A stretch of 24,027 nt of DNA from CAZVIK01 sp964627045 (GTDB taxonomy: Bacteria; Acidobacteriota; Terriglobia; Bryobacterales; Bryobacteraceae): positions 1 through 24,027 of the forward strand of contig CAZVIK010000041.1 in assembly GCA_964627045.1 (NCBI GenBank), written 5' to 3'. Below the pieces are notes generated by a model that did no database searches, had not been told where the DNA came from, and worked only from the letters and a program-made list of their open reading frames with translations. Every line of letters begins with the position of its first letter. Position 1 is the stretch's first letter. Positions 15,971 to 22,780 of the stretch are shown piece by piece. Position numbers and translations under genes: made by a program.

Positions 15971-16921
15971 CTACCGCCGCGCCAGAACGGGCGGACCGCC
16001 CGCTTCCCCGATCCGGCCGGACACCATCCGGAGGCACGCGAACCGAATAACTTTACAATACACCGTCAGGGGCTCGGTCTTCCACTTGCCCAGCACCCCG
16101 AATGCCATTCGCAACCCGCACCCGGCCACCACCGCCGCCGCCACCAGGGTCCGGCCAAACACTCCGAAGTGCTTGAAACTGTAACGGAGAAGGTTGCCGT
16201 ACCACCAGGCCACCCGCGAGCCCGCCGGAGCCCGCCCGACCGACGTCCCACCCGTGTGTCGTGCCGCCACGCCTGGGATGTATCGCACCCGGTAGCCCGC
16301 CTTCGTGGCTCGCCTAAAAAAATCGACATCTTCGAACCAGACCGGCCAAAAACCGGCATCCAGGCCACCGAGCTCGCCGAACACATCCCGCCGGACCAGT
16401 AGGAACGCTCCCGCCGGCTGCTCAACATCGGCCGCCTCCTCCGGGTCCATGTCCAGGCAACGATAGCGCCGGTTGACCGGGTTGCGCTTCCAGAGGCGGT
16501 TCACGCCGAGGACTTCGAAGGCCAGTGCCACGGGGGTTGGGAATCTCCGCACCGAGAACCCAACCTGAGGATTCCCGTCGGACCCCACCAGCTTTCCCGC
16601 CGCTGCCGCTACGCCCGCTTCACGGCACGCCGCTTCCAGTTCCTCGATCCCGGACAACAACACCGCATCAGGATTCAACAGCAGCAGGAACGGGGTGTCC
16701 AGAACTTCCGCGGCCTGATGGACCGCTCCGGCAAACCCCCGGTTTTCCGCATTTGCCAATAGCGTAACCCCGCCGCGCCGCCGTACCTCTTCCAGCGTTC
16801 CATCCGAGGACGCGTTGTCCACCACCACGACCCTGGCCACCCTCGGTAGCACTGCGTCCAGGCACGGCCCGATGTCGCCCTCCGAGTTGCAGGTCACAAT
16901 AATGGCGCCGGTTCCGGTCAT
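15971..16921 (-). CDS. Family 2 glycosyltransferase (WbbL-like)
   Basis: The protein has 316 residues and is a GT-A glycosyltransferase: AIIVTCNSEGDIGPCLDAVL, VVVVDNASSDGTLEEV, NRGFAGAVHQA, the NPD motif at 83-85 (LLLLNPDAVLLSG), then PAGAFLLVRRDVFGELGGLDAGFWPVWFEDVDFFRRATKAGYRV, in which EDVD marks the acceptor and catalytic region. A C-terminal segment (FGRTLVAAAVVAGCGLRMAFGVLG) is hydrophobic enough for membrane association. I chose ATG 16921 because it makes a 4-base ATGA overlap with the stop of the preceding gene. A start 8 codons earlier is possible. Its place among five glycosyltransferase genes argues for a step in the same polysaccharide. Confidence 0.9.
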   Translation of the reverse strand: MTGTGAIIVTCNSEGDIGPCLDAVLPRVARVVVVDNASSDGTLEEVRRRGGVTLLANAENRGFAGAVHQAAEVLDTPFLLLLNPDAVLLSGIEELEAACREAGVAAAAGKLVGSDGNPQVGFSVRRFPTPVALAFEVLGVNRLWKRNPVNRRYRCLDMDPEEAADVEQPAGAFLLVRRDVFGELGGLDAGFWPVWFEDVDFFRRATKAGYRVRYIPGVAARHTGGTSVGRAPAGSRVAWWYGNLLRYSFKHFGVFGRTLVAAAVVAGCGLRMAFGVLGKWKTEPLTVYCKVIRFACLRMVSGRIGEAGGPPVLARR

Positions 16922-17895
16922 GTCAGGGCGAAGTACAGTCTCCAATACCAGTCGAACCCCGTCTTCCGCTGCAAGTCGAGGATGTCCCGCTCGCTTTCCT
17001 CCAAAATGCCGGCCGCGTCGTGCGCCGGCCCGCCCCCGCGCGTTTCCCTATACATCTGCAGTCCTTCCCATTTGCCGCGGAGGTAGGCCCCGCCGCGTCC
17101 GTGACGCACTGCCACCAGCCCCCAGAGGGACTGCGCCACCAACACCGCCCAACCATACCGCCGCACCCATCCTTCCGGGAAGTGCTTGGCTACCAGCAAA
17201 ACTTGATTCCGCGCGATGCGCCTGACCGTCTCCGGATTCCACGCGCCGAGCGTCGCGCTGCCCACATGGTAGGCGATGGCGCCCGGAACGTATACGCCCG
17301 CCAGGCCCTGGGCGGCGCACCGCAGCCCGAAATCCACGTCTTCCAGGTAGGATTCGAACCGCTCATCCAGCAGCCCTGCACGTCTGAACAGCTCGGCGCG
17401 GAACAGCGCCGCGGTGAACGGTGCCAGCCGGACGGCCCGCCGCCCGGCCCACTCACTCGAATCCCTCCGCCCGTGCCCTGCCCGCCAGGCGCACGCCCCG
17501 CGGCAGATGGTGTCAAAGGTCCCGTCGATCCGGTCGCGCCGCGCGGCGTCCAGCAGCTTCCCGATCGCGTACCACACGCCCGGCTCGGAGGCGGCGTCGG
17601 CCAGCCGTTCCAGCCAGTCCACGGCCGGCTCGACATCGTTATTGATGACCGCCACAAATTCCGTCCGCGCCGCCCCGATCCCGGCGTTGACCGCATGGGC
17701 AAATCCCCGGTTTTCCCGAAACCGTATCACCCGCGCCCCGGCCTGTTCTGCCGCCTCGGCCGAGCCGTCGGTGGAGCCGTTGTCCACCACGAGAATCTCC
17801 CCGACCGGGTGGGATTGTAACGCCAGCCGGCCCAGCAGCCGTTCCAGGTGCTGGCGCCGGTTCCAGTTCGGGATGATCACGCTGACGGCGGGCAT
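16918..17895 (-). CDS. Family 2 glycosyltransferase
   Basis: This GT-A glycosyltransferase has 325 residues: VSVIIPNWNRRQHLERLLGRLALQ, EILVVDNGSTDGSAEAAE, ENRGFAHAVNAGI, and NND at 85-87 (VAVINNDVEPAVDWLERL) as the metal site. PFTAALFRAELFRRAGLLDERFESYLEDVDFGLRCAAQG gives the EDVD acceptor-side motif. The C-terminal part (RRYGWAVLVAQSLWGLVAVRHGRGGAYLRGKWEGL) is a possible membrane-associated helix pair. It starts at ATG 17895, 70 bases after the stop of the upstream glycosyltransferase, the largest gap within this series. A weak internal promoter there cannot be excluded, though I found no convincing boxes. The sugar specificity is unknown. Confidence 0.9.
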   Translation of the reverse strand: MPAVSVIIPNWNRRQHLERLLGRLALQSHPVGEILVVDNGSTDGSAEAAEQAGARVIRFRENRGFAHAVNAGIGAARTEFVAVINNDVEPAVDWLERLADAASEPGVWYAIGKLLDAARRDRIDGTFDTICRGACAWRAGHGRRDSSEWAGRRAVRLAPFTAALFRAELFRRAGLLDERFESYLEDVDFGLRCAAQGLAGVYVPGAIAYHVGSATLGAWNPETVRRIARNQVLLVAKHFPEGWVRRYGWAVLVAQSLWGLVAVRHGRGGAYLRGKWEGLQMYRETRGGGPAHDAAGILEESERDILDLQRKTGFDWYWRLYFALT

Positions 17896-17965
17896 CGGAA
17901 AACACCAAAATTACACGGGACGCAACCGGGACCGGAACGCAGGCGGGCGAAACCCGAGCATACCA

Positions 17966-18649
17966 CTAATCCTTGCGCGCCGAAAAGCGTTTTTCCAACA
18001 GGAACAACAAGTTGGCGATTCCGTCACGCCACGGGTTCAGCTTCATCTCCCCCAACCGGGAGTAGTAAAGGATTGAGATCTCCCCAAACCGGATCTTCGG
18101 ATGCCGGATGGCCTCCACTTTGATCTCTTCAGAAAACGACATCCCGTCGGATTTCAACACCATATGATCGAGAATCGACCGCCGGAATACCCACATGCCG
18201 CTCTGGCTGTCCCGCACCCAACGCAGGAACAGCACCGACATAGCCAGCGACAGGATCAGGTTCCCCAACTTGTGTTTGAGGCTCATCGCCCTGGCGTCCC
18301 GCACCGGGAACCGGGAGGCGTTCAGGAAGTCCACGTCCAGGTGCAGGAACGCCTCCAGCAGGTAGGAAATCGCGTCCACCGGGTAGCTGTGATCCCCGTC
18401 CAGGGTCACGATGACGTCGCCGGTCGCGTGCCCGAAGCCCCGTTTGTAGCTGCGCCCATAGCCACGGACCTCTTCACGAATCACCACGGCCCCGTAGCTC
18501 CGCGCCACCTCCGAGGTCCGGTCGGTCGATCCGTTGTCCACGACGATCGTCTCATCGACGAACGCCGGCATATTGGCCAGCACCTTCTCGATTCCCTGCT
18601 CTTCGTTCAGGCACGGTGTAATGACCGTGATCTTGAGCCCCTTGTACAT
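17966..18649 (-). CDS. Family 2 glycosyltransferase, polyprenyl-phosphate sugar transferase-like
   Basis: This compact GT-A protein has 227 residues, resembling dolichol-/polyprenyl-phosphate mannosyl- or glucosyltransferases. Motifs are KITVITPCLNEEQGIEKVL, ETIVVDNGSTDRTSEVA, GYGRSYKRGFGHATGDVIVTLDGDHSYP with the DGD metal site at 84-86, then RDSQSGMWVFRRSILD. The ending LNPWRDGIANLLFLLEKRF lacks the extra membrane helices of GtrB-type enzymes. It may charge a lipid carrier or supply a lipid-linked sugar to the other enzymes (inferred). The start ATG 18649 matches the family's N-terminus. An upstream ATG at 18691 would overlap the divergent gene. It is the first gene of the series running down to alr, and only 20 bases separate its start from that divergent start. 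Confidence 0.87.
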   Translation of the reverse strand: MYKGLKITVITPCLNEEQGIEKVLANMPAFVDETIVVDNGSTDRTSEVARSYGAVVIREEVRGYGRSYKRGFGHATGDVIVTLDGDHSYPVDAISYLLEAFLHLDVDFLNASRFPVRDARAMSLKHKLGNLILSLAMSVLFLRWVRDSQSGMWVFRRSILDHMVLKSDGMSFSEEIKVEAIRHPKIRFGEISILYYSRLGEMKLNPWRDGIANLLFLLEKRFSARKD

Positions 18650-18669
18650 GCAGTATGATGAAGGCGGAT

Positions 18670-19140
18670 ATGAAATCGGTTGCCCTCCCATTATGCGTCA
18701 TCGGTCTCGCGATGGCGTGTCTGCTGCCCGCCGCTGAGCTAGGAAACGTGCGCACCGTGTACCTGCTTCCGATGGCCAACGGGTTTGACCAACACCTTGC
18801 CCATCACTTGGCCGACGCCGGCGTTTTCCAGGTAGTCGTGGACCCCAGAAAGGCCGACGCCGTGTTCACCGACAAACTGGGAGAGGGCCTCCAGACGCGC
18901 CTGAATGAGATGCTCGCCGAGCCGGGCGCAAAGAAAGAAGGTTCCGCTAAGGAAGCCGCCTGGGAGCCCGCCACCTTCCAGCCGCTTGGCCACGGGAAAG
19001 GGAACTTGTTCCTGGTGGAAATGGCCGGGCGCACCGTCGTCTGGTCGGTCTTCGAGCCGCCCCGCGACACGACGGCGAAAGAGCTCGACCGCGCGGCAAA
19101 ACGCGTAGTTTCGCGCCTTAAGTCCCCGTCCACAAAGTAG
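18670..19140 (+). CDS. Small secreted protein of unknown function
   Basis: I do not recognise a characterised family. The protein has 156 residues from ATG 18670, chosen over ATG 18655 because GAAGGCGG lies just upstream and because MKSVALPLCVIGLAMACLLPAAE reads as a signal peptide (cleavage probably after PAA, near residue 22). The mature part has NVRTVYLLPMANGFDQHLAHHLADAGVFQVVVDPRKADAVFTDKLGEGLQTRLNEML, a Lys/Glu/Ala-rich stretch at 83-97, and a second half, GNLFLVEMAGRTVVWSVFEPP, ending in a basic helix. The pattern 'named strand, helix, VVxDPxKADAV' recalls small periplasmic alpha/beta domains that read out as envelope lipoproteins, but this is only a resemblance. It is the sole + strand gene in an otherwise - strand polysaccharide region. 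Confidence 0.75.
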   Translation: MKSVALPLCVIGLAMACLLPAAELGNVRTVYLLPMANGFDQHLAHHLADAGVFQVVVDPRKADAVFTDKLGEGLQTRLNEMLAEPGAKKEGSAKEAAWEPATFQPLGHGKGNLFLVEMAGRTVVWSVFEPPRDTTAKELDRAAKRVVSRLKSPSTK

Positions 19141-19185
19141 ACCGCCCCTCCGCTCGCGGGACAGCGCCCCGTCGTGACGCCAGGC

Positions 19186-21516
19186 CTAGCGGGACCGCTT
19201 CTGCCACACCGCCGTCTGGTAACTCTCGACGAGCCGCCGCGTGCCTTCGGCCAGGTTCCAATTCGCTTCCACCTCGGCTCGGGCCCGCGCGGCCAGTTCC
19301 TCGGCCCGCCGGGCATCCCTTAAGAGCTCCACAGTGTGTGCCGCGAATGTCGCCGGGTCGTCGGCCAGCAGGCAGACCTGACCGTCTTCGCTCGTCAGAC
19401 CCTCGGCGCCCAGGCGCGTCGATACGACCGGAATGCCTGAGGCGAATGCCTCCAGTAGCTTCACCCGTACGCCCGACCCGCTCAGTACCGGGCAGACAAA
19501 CACGGAATACCGCGACAACGGCTCGCGTATGTCCTCGACGGCCCCCCGGAGTTCCACGTGATCCAGGCTGTGGAAGGCGTGCGGCGGCGGGGGATCGCTT
19601 CCGACCACCACCAGGCGGGCCTGCGGCACGGCGCGGCATACCTGCGGGAGGACCTCCGCCGTGAACCAGCGCAGCGCCGCCTGGTTCGGGAGGTGCCGGA
19701 AGCTGCCGACGAACAGCAGCGTCTCCGGCTCGCGTCCCTCGCGCCGGTAGGCGTAGCGATCCGTATCGACCCCGGCTCGCAGCCCGCTCTGGACCCTTCC
19801 CCTGAGCGCCGGAGCGAACGACAGCAGGTAGTCCATGTTCTCGCGGCTGCACGCCTGGAGCAGGTCAAGCTGCTTGAGTGCCGTCGTCTCGTAGCGCAGC
19901 GCTCGAAGATACTCCACGGCCGCCTTGAGCTTGCCGGCGGCTCCAAGCAGGTGCGGCCAACTGCGCCCGACCGACTGAAAATAGATGTCGTGCTCGAACA
20001 GGGCGCAGACCAGACGCTGGAACCGCGGGGCGTACTGCGCCAGCGGCGTATACTCCAACTGGATCACGTCAACCCCATGCACCAGCGTCTCCCGGTGGAT
20101 CAACCACTCCAGTTCGTCGCAGGCGAATTCGCGCACCGCGTGGGGAAGGATGGACGCCGCCGTCTGCGGCCGGTCGTTCCTTTTGACCAGGAACTCGGCC
20201 GACGCGCACAGTTCACGCAGCGGCTCGTTGGCAGCCCGCTCATGGGCGTAGTGCAAGAGAACGATGAGGTGGAGGTCGCAGCGCTGCGCCAGTTCCTTGA
20301 GCGTCTGGTACATGAACACGCCCCCGCCATGCACCGGCGGCAGAATCGGGTAAGGTGAAACGAACAGGACGCTCAGGCGGTCCGGTTTCGCGGGCAATTC
20401 CTGGAAGCGGTCGCGGAAGTACGCCCCCATCGGGCGGCGGAAGGCTTCGGCGTCATCCACCACCGACCGGCTCTTGGCGCGCCAACGCGATCGGAGCGCC
20501 GCCGGAAGTTGCCGGCCGGCCCGCCAAAGTCCCCGCGCGCTCACGCGCTCCAGCGATTCTCCGAACACCACGCTGAGCACCGCGCCCCAGAAGGCCAGGA
20601 AGAGGTGCCCGGCCAGGAGCCGCCAGTCGTGGATGTTCTTCCAGGTCCACAGGACGAAGTTTTTGGCCAGCACCGCCTGGATCTGTTCCGCGCTGAAGTT
20701 CTTCCCGATCGTCCCGCGATGCTCGTGGTACACGACGCTCCGCGGCTGGTACATGACCTTCCAGCCGCGCTTCCACGCCATGTAACCGAGATCGGTGTCC
20801 TCCAGGTAGAACGGCGCCAGCAGTGCGTCGAATCCGCCCAGCTCCAGGAACTTCCGCCGGTCGTAGGCCGTCGAGCCGCCGCCCCCGTAGAAACACGGAT
20901 ACAGATCGCGGATCCCCGGGTCGATCCGGTGGCGCACGCGCAGCAGCCCGTCCTTCCACCGGCCCTGCGACAGGCCTGTCTCCTCGCGCCGCCGGGCCGG
21001 GTCGGAAAAGAAAATCTGGCAACTCACCGAAAAAACCGATGCGTCGGCGAAGCCGTCGAGCAAGGGTTGCAGAAAGCCGGGCTCCACCCGCATGTCGTTG
21101 TTCAGCAGGACCACAATGTCGTTTTTCGCGGCCTGGAATCCGGTATTGGAGCCGCCTCCGAAACCCAGGTTCTCTTCCTGTCGGAGAACCTTCACCCCGG
21201 GGAAGCGTTCCCGCACCATCTCCGCCGTGCCGTCTTCCGAGGCGTTATCGACGAGAATGAGTTCGTTGTCCTCGTTCCCATCGAGGGCCTGAATGACCGA
21301 GGGCAAGTATTTCTCAACCAAGTCGCGGGCGTTCCACGTGGGAATGACTACGGAGGCCGCCCGGCAGGAAGATCGTTGGTCGGGGGGGAGTCTGCGTCGC
21401 GGCCAAAGGGCCCAAAGCAGGTCCGCCGCGGCCATGGCCGCCCCGGCGGCCAGCAGCACCGCTGGCGCCGGTAAAAGCAAGGGCAGCGCGCGCGCCAGGC
21501 GCAGAAGGCGTCTCAT
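19186..21516 (-). CDS. Membrane-anchored GT2-GT4 fusion glycosyltransferase
   Basis: The protein has 776 residues and two glycosyltransferase domains. Residues 10-38 are a hydrophobic anchor. GT2 domain, about 53-275: ASVVIPTWNARDLVEKYLPSVI, ELILVDNASEDGTAEM, NLGFGGGSNTGF, the NND metal site at 139-141, and FYLEDTDLGYMAWKRGW with EDTD at 239-242. A helical linker at 280-380 includes a hydrophobic stretch (LLAGHLFLAFWGAVLSVVFG). GT4 domain, about 382-770: LSVLFVSPYPILPPVHGGGVFMYQTLKELA, LLFVGSFRHLPNQAALRWF, and SGVRVKLLEAFASGIPVVST with conserved Glu689. The protein may make two successive linkages on a nascent chain. The ATG 21516 is one base after the methyltransferase stop. The stop lies 45 bases from the converging small secreted-protein gene. 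Confidence 0.92.
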   Translation of the reverse strand: MRRLLRLARALPLLLPAPAVLLAAGAAMAAADLLWALWPRRRLPPDQRSSCRAASVVIPTWNARDLVEKYLPSVIQALDGNEDNELILVDNASEDGTAEMVRERFPGVKVLRQEENLGFGGGSNTGFQAAKNDIVVLLNNDMRVEPGFLQPLLDGFADASVFSVSCQIFFSDPARRREETGLSQGRWKDGLLRVRHRIDPGIRDLYPCFYGGGGSTAYDRRKFLELGGFDALLAPFYLEDTDLGYMAWKRGWKVMYQPRSVVYHEHRGTIGKNFSAEQIQAVLAKNFVLWTWKNIHDWRLLAGHLFLAFWGAVLSVVFGESLERVSARGLWRAGRQLPAALRSRWRAKSRSVVDDAEAFRRPMGAYFRDRFQELPAKPDRLSVLFVSPYPILPPVHGGGVFMYQTLKELAQRCDLHLIVLLHYAHERAANEPLRELCASAEFLVKRNDRPQTAASILPHAVREFACDELEWLIHRETLVHGVDVIQLEYTPLAQYAPRFQRLVCALFEHDIYFQSVGRSWPHLLGAAGKLKAAVEYLRALRYETTALKQLDLLQACSRENMDYLLSFAPALRGRVQSGLRAGVDTDRYAYRREGREPETLLFVGSFRHLPNQAALRWFTAEVLPQVCRAVPQARLVVVGSDPPPPHAFHSLDHVELRGAVEDIREPLSRYSVFVCPVLSGSGVRVKLLEAFASGIPVVSTRLGAEGLTSEDGQVCLLADDPATFAAHTVELLRDARRAEELAARARAEVEANWNLAEGTRRLVESYQTAVWQKRSR

Positions 21517-21517
21517 G

Positions 21518-22780
21518 TTACTCGTTCGGCCGGCGCGGAGCGACGCCCAGCGCGCTACCCAGCTTGACCCAGCGGGAGGAATGCAGCCGGGTCAATTCGG
21601 CCTCCAGTTGCTCCACCCGGCGGTCCAGATCCCGCGCCCAAAGGGTGCGCTCTTCCAGCGTCTTTTCGACCGCGTGCAGTGCGTCCACGGCCTTGCCCAA
21701 TTCTTCGCACTTGGCGGCTAGCTCCGCGCTCAACCGGCGTTCGGTTTCCATTCCCCAAGCGGTCTTTCGGCGGCTCTCCTCCTCCAACTCCGCGACCTTC
21801 GCCTCGTAGCCGCGAACGTGGCCCGCGAGTTCGGCCTGCAATTCGGAGATCTTGGCTTCGTAGCCTTCCGCCTGTGCCGCGAGTTCCGCTTGGAGCCGGG
21901 CCACCAGTTCGCCGGCGGCCTTCAACTCGTCGTCCAGCCGCTCGGCCCAGCGGTTGTGTTCCTCCAGTTCCTCGCCCTGCTGCCGAAAAGACGCCGCCAG
22001 CTTGTCGCGCTCGGCGACGAGGAGGTCGATTTCGTGGTTCAGCTTCCCTATGTGCAACTCGCGCTCGCGGAGGATATTGGCGGCGCGCGGAACGAACAGG
22101 AACGTCGGGGCGCCTGTCTGGGGCGCGGCGGCGCACACGGCTACAAAAAAGTTGGAGTCTTCCGGCTGGCCGGCGCTGCTCTCCACCCTCGCCTCGGCCG
22201 GCGTGAAGATCCGCGCGGGCTGGAACACGAAGCCCTCGGCGCGGTTCTGTAAGAAGAGCGAGACGTGCGGGAACACCGCCAGGAGCGCGTCCTGGAACTC
22301 CTGAAACGTGAACTCGTGGACGTGATACGGGTTCGCGCCGTGCTCGCCGCGCGAATCCGTATAGTAGTCCTTGTTCGGCGTGGAAATCACACATTGGCCG
22401 CCCGGAGCCAGAACGCGGCGGGCTTCTTCAAGGAACCCGCGCCAGTCCTCAAGGTGTTCGATGACTTCGAACGCGACGACGAGATGGAACGTCCCGCCAG
22501 CCATCGGAATCTGCGAACAGGACGCCTGGACGAATCCGACGTTCTCGATGGGATAGTGCTCTTTGCAATAGCCAACGGCTTCCCCGGAGACGTCCATCCC
22601 GATGACGCTGGCGGCCACTCGGCTTAGCTCGGCCGTGCCGTAGCCCGCCCCGCAACCGGCGTCGAGCACGCGCTTCCGGCGCGCCAGGCGGGAGGCGAAG
22701 GCGTATCGCGCCAGGTGCTCGTTCCACAGGTCCCTGTCAACCTGCCCGGGGACCACCCGCTCGCCGGTGAATTCAACCAA
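21518..22780 (-). CDS. SAM-dependent methyltransferase with C-terminal coiled coil
   Basis: The protein has 420 residues. Residues 1-165 are a class I methyltransferase: VLDAGCGAGYGTAELS (38-53) is the SAM-binding motif I, VIGMDVS the acidic motif II, and VVAFEVIEHLEDW and RRVLAPGGQCVISTPN the later core motifs. Residues 235-400 are a long predicted coiled coil rich in Glu, Leu, Ala and Lys, including two tandem 18-residue repeats at 296-331. There is no kinase domain. The start is TTG 22780, supported by GGAG at 22788-22791 with 7 bases of spacing and by the family-typical opening EFTGERVVPG. It overlaps the end of wzt by 8 bases. Position and architecture suggest methylation of the growing or finished polysaccharide, with the coiled coil possibly acting as spacer or ruler (inferred). 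Confidence 0.9.
   Translation of the reverse strand: MVEFTGERVVPGQVDRDLWNEHLARYAFASRLARRKRVLDAGCGAGYGTAELSRVAASVIGMDVSGEAVGYCKEHYPIENVGFVQASCSQIPMAGGTFHLVVAFEVIEHLEDWRGFLEEARRVLAPGGQCVISTPNKDYYTDSRGEHGANPYHVHEFTFQEFQDALLAVFPHVSLFLQNRAEGFVFQPARIFTPAEARVESSAGQPEDSNFFVAVCAAAPQTGAPTFLFVPRAANILRERELHIGKLNHEIDLLVAERDKLAASFRQQGEELEEHNRWAERLDDELKAAGELVARLQAELAAQAEGYEAKISELQAELAGHVRGYEAKVAELEEESRRKTAWGMETERRLSAELAAKCEELGKAVDALHAVEKTLEERTLWARDLDRRVEQLEAELTRLHSSRWVKLGSALGVAPRRPNE

Noticed and set aside
17896..17965. Short CGGG/CCCG hairpin as a terminator between two glycosyltransferases
   Set aside because: The stem has only 4 pairs and no adjacent T-run; it is not distinguishable from chance in GC-rich DNA.
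19141..19185. Terminator between the converging small secreted-protein and GT2-GT4 genes
   Set aside because: No stem of useful length followed by a T-run is visible on either strand.
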